Shown here: one piece after another, positions 1 through 4,996 of the stretch
Position numbering within the stretch: the first letter of the stretch is position 1
Layout: every line of letters begins with the position of its first letter
Position numbers and translations under genes: made by a program
Notes under the pieces: model-generated
Database searches by the model: none
What the model was told of the DNA's origin: nothing
The model's input: the letters and a program-made list of their open reading frames with translations, nothing else
Source: SIG673 sp045653945
GTDB taxonomy: Bacteria; Bacillota; Clostridia; Oscillospirales; CAG-272
Reading direction: 5' to 3'
DNA length: 5,275 bases
NCBI GenBank assembly: GCA_045653945.1
Contig: JAZOML010000024.1
Location: 1-5,275, forward strand

Positions 1-1124
1 CCGCCCTCTGCATCAACCTGATAAGAACCGATAAGCGTACCGATTGCGGCGTTTTCGGTTGGGTCAATCGGGTAAACAACCGTTCTTGGAAGCGCATTGT
101 TCATCGTCATTCTGTCAAAGAGCTTTGCCATATTTGTAATAGATGCGCCGCTATCACCGATTGTGTCAAAGCCTGTGTCCGCACCAAGCTTTTTTAGTGC
201 AACGGAGTTGGGGTTACGGAGCACGCCGTAATGAAGCTGCATTACCCACTTTCTCTTGACGTACTCGCCGCCAAAGAAGATGTTCATAGAAGTAATAAAC
301 TTATCGGTTTCTTCAGTGGAAAGTCCGCCGTTGTTCTTATAAGCGGATGCGAAAATATCCTCAAGCTCCTTGTCGTTCTTTGGTAAAGTATACGGCACGT
401 ATTCAAGACCGTGGTCAGCGGTTACACAACCGTTTTCGTCAAAGAAATCAATACGGTTTATAAAAGCCTCTTTGAGCGACTTTATATCGGCAATCTCAAT
501 GCCCGATATATTTGCAAGTTTATCAACGTAAGCCGTAAACCCGCCGTTGTTTACCTTAAATATATTATCGGGACGGAAGGCGGGAAGAACCTTAACGTCA
601 AAATCCTTATCCTCGGCAATAATCTTGTGATATTCAAGGGTATCAGTGGGATCATCGGTGGTGCAGAGCGCAACGACGTTTGATGCCTTTACAATTTCCT
701 TTGCCGACATTTCGGGGGTGGAGAGCTTCTCGTTGCAGAGCGCCCAGACCTCATCGCAAGTATCAGCATTTAAAACGCCGTCATAGTCAAAATATCTTTG
801 AAGCTCAAGGTGAGACCAGTGATAAAGCGGGTTTCCTATAAGCTTTGGCATACATGTAGCGTAAGCCTTGAATTTTTCATAGTCGGAAGCATCACCCGTT
901 ATATATTTTTCGGGCACACCGCAGCTTCTCATCGCACGCCACTTATAGTGGTCGCCACCAAGCCAAAGCTCGGTTATATTGCGGTAAGACTTGTTTTCAG
1001 CTATTTCCATGGGGCTTATATGACAATGGTAGTCAATAATCGGGAGCTTTGATGCATAGTTTTCATAAAGCGCCTTAGCGGTATCGGTTTTAAGTAAAAA
1101 ATCCTTATCCATAAACTTTTTCAT
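1..1124 (-). CDS. uxaC: Uronate (glucuronate/galacturonate) isomerase, 3' end cut off by window edge
   Basis: UxaC interconverts D-glucuronate and D-fructuronate, and D-galacturonate and D-tagaturonate, the first cytoplasmic step of hexuronate catabolism. The window holds the N-terminal 374 residues, uninterrupted; the family is usually about 465-470 residues, so roughly the last 90-95 lie left of position 1. Family landmarks are the MKKFMDKDFLL start, the amidohydrolase-superfamily HxH motif in DYHCH (His33, His35), GGDHYKWRAMRSCGV (57-70), CTTDDPTD (154-161), ADHGL (236-240), MQLHYGVLRNPN (295-306) and GFDTIGD (318-324). The start at 1124 is supported by GAGGA (complement of 1132-1136) and by family alignment from memory. 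It lies 52 bases downstream of rlmA on the same strand with no terminator between, so read-through from rlmA is plausible. Its G+C is visibly higher than its neighbours (32/60 in bases 1-60, 25/60 in 601-660). Substrate preference cannot be read from sequence. Confidence 0.95.
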   Translation of the reverse strand, partial: MKKFMDKDFLLKTDTAKALYENYASKLPIIDYHCHISPMEIAENKSYRNITELWLGGDHYKWRAMRSCGVPEKYITGDASDYEKFKAYATCMPKLIGNPLYHWSHLELQRYFDYDGVLNADTCDEVWALCNEKLSTPEMSAKEIVKASNVVALCTTDDPTDTLEYHKIIAEDKDFDVKVLPAFRPDNIFKVNNGGFTAYVDKLANISGIEIADIKSLKEAFINRIDFFDENGCVTADHGLEYVPYTLPKNDKELEDIFASAYKNNGGLSTEETDKFITSMNIFFGGEYVKRKWVMQLHYGVLRNPNSVALKKLGADTGFDTIGDSGASITNMAKLFDRMTMNNALPRTVVYPIDPTENAAIGTLIGSYQVDAEG

Positions 1125-1161
1125 TGTTTTTTCCTCGTTTTTTATATTTTCGATTTGATGG

Positions 1162-1171
1162 TTGTTAACAA
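1162..1171. promoter_or_regulatory. Short palindrome upstream of uxaC, possible operator
   Basis: TTGTTAACAA is a perfect 10-bp palindrome in the 52-base gap between the rlmA stop and the uxaC start. Hexuronate genes are commonly controlled by GntR- or LacI-family repressors that bind palindromes, so this is a candidate operator. It is short and made mostly of A and T, and chance is a real alternative. No regulator gene is in the window. Confidence 0.2.
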
Positions 1172-1176
1172 TTTTG

Positions 1177-1983
1177 TCATATATTCTTGTATGTAATAAA
1201 ATTAAATCCAATTTCGGTTTCAAGATAAGTAAGTGATAGCGCTTTTTCTATATCCTGCGGGCTTGATTTATGATAATACGGTGTCATCTTAAATAAATTT
1301 GAAATATCATCGGTGTTATCAAGCACCATTTTACCCTCGATAGTTTCTTCGTCTATCTTTTTTAATAGCTTGTTTTCAAAGGTCGACGGAGGGTTTTTAT
1401 ATGGAGTGTTATAAACCGCCTGCTTAAGCTCGTATAGGTGATTTTCGGATGGACTAACCGTAATTAAAATACCACCCGGTTTTAAAACACGGTAAAACTC
1501 AGCCTCATTTAGCGGAGCAAAGAGCGATAAAACCACATCAAACGTTTCGGAGGCAAAGGGAAGAGAATTTATACTCGCAACTGCGTATTTGCCGCATAAC
1601 GATTTTGCCGCCAAAGCAACAGCATCCTTTGAAACGTCAATTGCATAGGTTGTTGGATACCTGCCTATTTCAAAAAATGCAGCAACTAATTTTTCAATAT
1701 AATATCCCTCACCGCAACCTGCATCAAGCATTGTGAACTTGAATTTTGTATTTTTGTAAATAATTTCTCTTAGCTTTTTAACAATAGGGAAGTAGTGTCC
1801 TAAATTCAAGAAATTGCGTCTTGCAAGAAGCATTTCCTTACTATCACCGTGTCCGCCTTGCTTATTTCCAAGTAAAAGATTGACGTAACCCTTTGATGAA
1901 ATATCATAGCAATGGTGGTTTTCGCATAGGTAGGAAGCCTTTGTTTGACGCAATGGTAAAGAACATTTTGGACAGATAAACAT
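1177..1983 (-). CDS. rlmA: 23S rRNA (guanine-N1)-methyltransferase, RlmA family
   Basis: A 268-residue SAM-dependent methyltransferase of the RlmA (RrmA/TlrB) family, about the usual length. An N-terminal zinc finger has Cys4, Cys7, Cys20 and His24, matching the Cx2C...Cx3H finger of E. coli RlmA. Next come the family block GYVNLL (32-37), GDSKEMLLARRNFL (46-59), and a Rossmann methyltransferase domain with motif I LDAGCGEGYY (86-95), the acidic strand-2 motif AIDVSK (114-119), LPFASETFD (141-149) and RVLKPGG (165-171). The family methylates N1 of G745 (Gram-negative type) or G748 (Gram-positive type, TlrB) in helix 35 of 23S rRNA, lining the peptide exit tunnel; which base is used here is not decidable by eye, though the Gram-positive context favours G748. 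The ATG at 1983 has AAGGCGG upstream (GGCGG at 1993-1997) and sits about 25 bases downstream of a consensus promoter's expected start. Confidence 0.95.
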   Translation of the reverse strand: MFICPKCSLPLRQTKASYLCENHHCYDISSKGYVNLLLGNKQGGHGDSKEMLLARRNFLNLGHYFPIVKKLREIIYKNTKFKFTMLDAGCGEGYYIEKLVAAFFEIGRYPTTYAIDVSKDAVALAAKSLCGKYAVASINSLPFASETFDVVLSLFAPLNEAEFYRVLKPGGILITVSPSENHLYELKQAVYNTPYKNPPSTFENKLLKKIDEETIEGKMVLDNTDDISNLFKMTPYYHKSSPQDIEKALSLTYLETEIGFNFITYKNI

Positions 1984-2014
1984 ACTATTTTACCGCCTTT
2001 TTGAATATAATACA

Positions 2015-2043
2015 ATTATACACCACATATACCCGTTTGTCAA
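2015..2043 (-). promoter_or_regulatory. Consensus sigma-A promoter for rlmA (and probably uxaC)
   Basis: Read on the minus strand, TTGACA (complement of 2038-2043) and TATAAT (complement of 2015-2020) are separated by exactly 17 bases (2021-2037). Both hexamers match the housekeeping consensus 6/6. Transcription would begin near 2008, leaving an untranslated leader of about 25 bases before the rlmA ATG at 1983, too short for an attenuator or riboswitch. No other convincing promoter was found before uxaC, so this one may drive both genes. Confidence 0.85.
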
Positions 2044-2066
2044 GGCAACTAATTTACATTTTTGTA

Positions 2067-2095
2067 TTGAATTAACTATATAAATAATATATAAT
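2067..2095 (+). promoter_or_regulatory. Sigma-A promoter for the ACP-to-ABC-F operon
   Basis: TTGAAT (2067-2072, 4/6 to consensus) and TATAAT (2090-2095, 6/6) are separated by 17 bases (2073-2089). The start would be near 2102, giving a leader of about 24 bases that contains the GGAGGG ribosome binding site at 2113-2118. The flanking DNA is very A+T-rich, and other TATAAT-like registers overlap nearby (e.g. around 2085-2098), so the exact -10 could shift by a few bases. It is back-to-back with the rlmA promoter, the two -35 boxes being 23 bases apart. Confidence 0.7.
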
Positions 2096-2125
2096 AATAT
2101 TAGTTTTTATTTGGAGGGTGTATAA

Positions 2126-2410
2126 ATGAATGCTTCAATACTTGAAGAGGTTATCAGTATTATATCAGAGCAACTTGCAATAGACGTAAATGATATTTCG
2201 GTTGACAGCCTTGTTGTTGACGAGCTGCACGCCGATTCGCTTGACGTTGTAGAGCTGATAGTTACCTTTGAACATAAATACGGTATAACCGCTACCGATG
2301 AGGAAATATTTGAGCTTACAAATGTTGAAAGTGTATATAGGCTTATTTGTACCAAGCTTGGTATAGGCGACGGTCCAATAGGCGGAGATGATGGTCAGAT
2401 TTCTTGGTAA
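2126..2410 (+). CDS. Acyl carrier protein with C-terminal Gly/Asp-rich tail
   Basis: A 94-residue acyl carrier protein. Residues 4-76 align from memory with E. coli AcpP: ILEEVISIISEQLAID (5-20), then LHADSLDVVEL (34-44), where Ser38 is the expected 4'-phosphopantetheine attachment site in the DSL motif, then acidic helices II-III (FEHKYGITATDEE). It would carry acyl chains as thioesters, normally for fatty acid synthesis in the cytoplasm. Two departures: the residue two before the DSL Asp is His35 rather than the usual Gly of GADSL, and about 18 residues (GIGDGPIGGDDGQISW at the end) extend past the usual ACP end. The ATG at 2126 is set by GGAGGG (2113-2118) 7 bases upstream. It is the first gene of a four-gene operon and is not beside fab genes or rnc in this window, so it could be the primary AcpP or a secondary, specialised carrier. 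I leave the symbol blank for that reason. Confidence 0.9.
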   Translation: MNASILEEVISIISEQLAIDVNDISVDSLVVDELHADSLDVVELIVTFEHKYGITATDEEIFELTNVESVYRLICTKLGIGDGPIGGDDGQISW

Positions 2411-2422
2411 AGGGGCTTTATT

Positions 2423-2779
2423 ATGGGATTTAAGGACGGTTTTAAAAAGGCGTGCACCTCAGTTAAGGATGCAGCTTTTGGATTTGCAGATACAGTAAAG
2501 CAGGAATTTAAAAAAAGCCAACTAAAAAATGAGCTTTCAGAGCTTTATGAAACGCTTGGACAGGTAAGATACGGCGAAATTCTTGAGGGTAGCAAAACAT
2601 CCGAGGAAAGTGTAAAGCTATTTGAAGAAATTACAAGAATTAAAGCTGAGCTTAGTGCACTTGAAACGCACGAAAATATGGATTCAGATGATAATTTATG
2701 TTCGTTCTGCGGCAAAAAACTTCCGACTGACATAACATACTGTCCATATTGCGGAGAAAAAACAAAAAATGAGGATTAA
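2423..2779 (+). CDS. Small helical protein with C-terminal zinc ribbon
   Basis: A 118-residue soluble protein of unknown function. Residues 1-85 look helical and highly charged: a Lys-rich amphipathic start (MGFKDGFKKACTSVKDAA), then a likely coiled-coil stretch around 28-82 (KNELSELYETLGQVRYGEI, EEITRIKAELSALE). After an acidic spacer (DSDD, 87-90) the C-terminus is a two-knuckle zinc ribbon with Cys93-x2-Cys96 (CSFC) and Cys107-x2-Cys110 (CPYC), each pair followed by Gly. This architecture is common among uncharacterised zinc-ribbon proteins of Clostridia. The start at 2423 has AGGGG (2411-2415) 7 bases upstream. It begins 12 bases after the ACP stop and ends 6 bases before the next start, so co-transcription is very likely. 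A structural or protein-binding role is possible, but no catalytic motif is visible. Confidence 0.85.
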   Translation: MGFKDGFKKACTSVKDAAFGFADTVKQEFKKSQLKNELSELYETLGQVRYGEILEGSKTSEESVKLFEEITRIKAELSALETHENMDSDDNLCSFCGKKLPTDITYCPYCGEKTKNED

Positions 2780-2785
2780 AAATTA

Positions 2786-3127
2786 ATGAATACGGAACTT
2801 AAAAAAGCGATTGCAGTGTTTTTTATAGGTTTTTTCACCTTTGGAATAGGAAATCTTATATTCCTTTACATATTTTCCGATAAAACAAATACTTTTTGTG
2901 ATGGTAAGATTATTGTTCCTATGCGTGAGGTTGTTCTTAATATTATCACGCTTGGAATTTACGGCGCTGTTTGGGTATATAAAATGGGGAAAAAGGCTGA
3001 TATGCTTGAGGATAACGAAAATGTAACTCCATTAACAATAATTTGTGCTATTATTGCGCTTTTCCCAGTAAGGTGCTTTTCTATGTCGGTTATTTACTAT
3101 AGACACAAAATAAACGAAGGATTTTAA
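2786..3127 (+). CDS. Small DUF4234-like integral membrane protein
   Basis: A 113-residue membrane protein without a cleavable signal peptide. Hydrophobic segments lie at about 8-30, 47-65 and 82-100. Residues 53-72 contain a T-x-G-I-Y...W-V-Y-K pattern (IITLGIYGAVWVYK) that resembles DUF4234 proteins, a membrane family of unknown function. A degenerate copy of the pattern occurs 37 residues earlier (FFTFGIGNLIFLY, 16-28). The loop between the first two segments (31-46) is polar, and the C-terminus is basic (YYRHKINEGF). The ATG at 2786 is preceded by GAGGA (2771-2775), inside the last codons of the zinc-ribbon gene, at a 10-base spacing; the 6-base gap suggests translational coupling. The family assignment rests on motif resemblance only. 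Its position between a zinc-ribbon protein and an ABC-F ATPase gives no clear clue to its job. Confidence 0.8.
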   Translation: MNTELKKAIAVFFIGFFTFGIGNLIFLYIFSDKTNTFCDGKIIVPMREVVLNIITLGIYGAVWVYKMGKKADMLEDNENVTPLTIICAIIALFPVRCFSMSVIYYRHKINEGF

Positions 3128-3134
3128 ATTATAA

Positions 3135-4964
3135 ATGATTGCAATTGGATGTGAAAATATATCACTTTCGTTTGGTATTGATGTTATACTTGATAAAGTA
3201 ACCTTTAGTATAAACGAAGGCGAACGTTTGGGTATTGTAGGCGTAAACGGGGCCGGTAAAACCTCTTTGATACGCATTTTAACTGGTGAAAGCGACAGTG
3301 ATTTTGGCAAAGTATTTCTCGCCAAGAACTTAACGCTTGGGGTGCTTAAGCAGCACGTCGGATATGAAAGCGACGAGTGTATTTACGATGCTCTTGTAAA
3401 CGAATACATTGAACCTTTAAATGTTGATATTAATGCTCGCGAACAGGCGAAGGGTGAGTATTTAAGCCGAGTTAAAGGCTTTTTAAAAAATCTCGGTTTT
3501 TCCGAAAATGAAATGTATAGCACTCCTGTAAACGTGCTTAGTGGTGGTCAAAAAACAAGAATTGCACTTGCTTCATTGCTTTTAAAAAACTATGATATAT
3601 TGATACTTGATGAGCCTACAAACCACCTTGATATAACAGCACTTAATTGGCTTGAGGAATATTTGCGTTCAATCAGAAAAACTGTTATTGTAATATCTCA
3701 CGACAGATTTTTTCTTGATAAGGTTACAACCAAAATTCTTGAAATTGAAAATCATAAAGCCAAGCTTTATAACGGCAATTATACATTTTACATTAATCAA
3801 AAGAAAACCGATAGGGAAATTCAAGAACGGCATTATAAAAATCAGCAAAAGGAAATTGCGAGAATTGAAGCCTACATTGAGCAACAAAGACGTTGGAATA
3901 GAGAAAGAAATATAATTGCTGCTGAAAGTAGAGAAAAGCAACTTGCGAAAATGACCAGAGTGGAACGACCTGATGCGCTACCGGATAAAATAAAGCTATC
4001 TTTTGGCTCTGCAGGACGCTCAGGTGATGACGTTTTGTCAGTTCGTAAGCTTTCTAAAGCCTACGGCGAAAGAGAACTCTTTACCGATGCGTCTTTTGAG
4101 GTAAAATACAAGGATAGATTGTTTATTTTCGGTGAAAACGGTTGCGGTAAATCCACTCTTTTAAAGATAATTGCAGGTAGAATCCCCGCCGATAAAGGTG
4201 TAATTGATGTCGGATATAATGTTTATCCAGCATATTATGATCAAGAAAATCAGGATTTAAACCTTGAAAATACAGCAATGGACGAGCTTTGGAGCACAAA
4301 TGAGAGTCTATCGCCCGGTGAAATCCGTTCAATTATGGCGCGATTTTTGTTTTATGGTGATGCTTGTTTTAAACGCGTATGCGAACTTTCAGGGGGTGAA
4401 AAAGCAAGGTTGACTTTTGCGAAAATGCTGATGTCCAAGAGCAATTTGTTGATACTTGATGAACCTACAAATCACTTGGATATTAACAGCAGAGAAGCGC
4501 TGGAAAACGCCCTGCTAGAATACGAGGGTACTATAATTGCTGTTAGTCATGATAGGTATTTTATTGATAAACTCTCTACTAGATTGATAATTTTTGGTGT
4601 ATATTCTGATAACACCTTATTAGATTATAAAGGTGGATATAGCGATTTTTTAGAATATAAGACTAAATATATAGAACAAAACACTCCTGAATGCGCATCA
4701 CAAAGTATACAAACGGCAGCTAAAACCGATTACCTGAATAAAAAGGCAGAGCAAGCTGAAAGGCGTAAGCACGCAGCAAAAATCGAACGTTTTAAAAAAG
4801 AAATGCAGGTAATTGAAGGTAGGTTATCTGAGATAGACTTGGAATGCGAAAAATGTGCAACTGAACATCAAAAACTGGCAACGTTATTTGAGGAAAAGGA
4901 AAATCTGGAAATTAGATTGCTTGAAATATACGAATTTTTAGAAAATAATTCTGAAGAGAAATAA
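3135..4964 (+). CDS. ABC-F family ATPase (ribosome-associated, YdiF-like)
   Basis: A 609-residue protein with two ABC ATPase domains and no membrane segments, the hallmark of ABC-F translation factors, which bind the ribosomal E site and act on stalled complexes or, in some members, displace antibiotics. Domain 1: Walker A GVNGAGKTS (36-44), Q-loop Gln73, signature LSGGQ (135-139), Walker B ILILDE (155-160) with Glu160, D-loop NHLD (163-166), His189. The inter-domain linker (about 215-285), which points toward the P-site tRNA, includes YIEQQRRWNRERNIIAAES. Domain 2: Walker A GENGCGKST (333-341), Gln370, LSGGE (418-422), Walker B LLILDE (438-443) with Glu443, His472. A charged C-terminal region (530-607) is probably a coiled coil, as in YdiF/YheS/Uup relatives. 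All ATPase residues are intact. The stretch between Q-loop 1 and signature 1 is short compared with YdiF as recalled. It starts 7 bases after the membrane protein gene; GAAGGA (3116-3121) lies 13 bases upstream, a rather long spacing, so translation may depend on coupling. Housekeeping and resistance roles cannot be separated by eye. Confidence 0.95.
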   Translation: MIAIGCENISLSFGIDVILDKVTFSINEGERLGIVGVNGAGKTSLIRILTGESDSDFGKVFLAKNLTLGVLKQHVGYESDECIYDALVNEYIEPLNVDINAREQAKGEYLSRVKGFLKNLGFSENEMYSTPVNVLSGGQKTRIALASLLLKNYDILILDEPTNHLDITALNWLEEYLRSIRKTVIVISHDRFFLDKVTTKILEIENHKAKLYNGNYTFYINQKKTDREIQERHYKNQQKEIARIEAYIEQQRRWNRERNIIAAESREKQLAKMTRVERPDALPDKIKLSFGSAGRSGDDVLSVRKLSKAYGERELFTDASFEVKYKDRLFIFGENGCGKSTLLKIIAGRIPADKGVIDVGYNVYPAYYDQENQDLNLENTAMDELWSTNESLSPGEIRSIMARFLFYGDACFKRVCELSGGEKARLTFAKMLMSKSNLLILDEPTNHLDINSREALENALLEYEGTIIAVSHDRYFIDKLSTRLIIFGVYSDNTLLDYKGGYSDFLEYKTKYIEQNTPECASQSIQTAAKTDYLNKKAEQAERRKHAAKIERFKKEMQVIEGRLSEIDLECEKCATEHQKLATLFEEKENLEIRLLEIYEFLENNSEEK

Positions 4965-4996
4965 AGCGTTAACAATGTTAACGCTTTATTTCTTTT
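4957..4996 (+). terminator. Intrinsic terminator of the ACP/ABC-F operon
   Basis: Positions 4957-4973 and 4977-4993 are perfectly complementary: a 17-bp stem with a 3-base AAT loop and a GTTAAC hexamer in each arm beside the loop. The stem includes the ABC-F stop codon (4962-4964). The downstream side is T-rich (TTTATTTCTTTT), as an intrinsic terminator requires. The opposite strand reads a T-rich tail on its own 3' side (complement of GAAGAGAAATAAAG), so it may also stop transcription coming from the right. Confidence 0.85.

Noticed and set aside
411..1052. Plus-strand open frames of 90 and 84 residues (411-683 and 798-1052)
   Set aside because: They lie wholly antisense to uxaC, whose reading frame is intact and family-matched, and they have no recognisable motifs or ribosome binding sites.
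1141..1146. TATAAA on the minus strand just upstream of uxaC as a -10 box
   Set aside because: Transcription would start around the ribosome binding site, and the base run 17 bases upstream (GTTAAC) is a poor -35; TTGTTA is 19 bases away.
2107..2355. Minus-strand Ser/Thr-rich 82-residue frame antisense to the ACP gene
   Set aside because: Its low-complexity composition is the mirror of ACP codons; the ACP frame has a promoter, a strong ribosome binding site and the DSL motif.
2410..2422. A frameshift or fusion explaining the ACP tail
   Set aside because: The tail runs in frame to a stop, followed 12 bases later by a well-spaced ribosome binding site and start; no alternative frame restores a more typical ACP end.
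3669..4332. Several short frames inside the ABC-F gene on both strands
   Set aside because: They overlap well-conserved ATPase and linker motifs in the main frame and have no support of their own.
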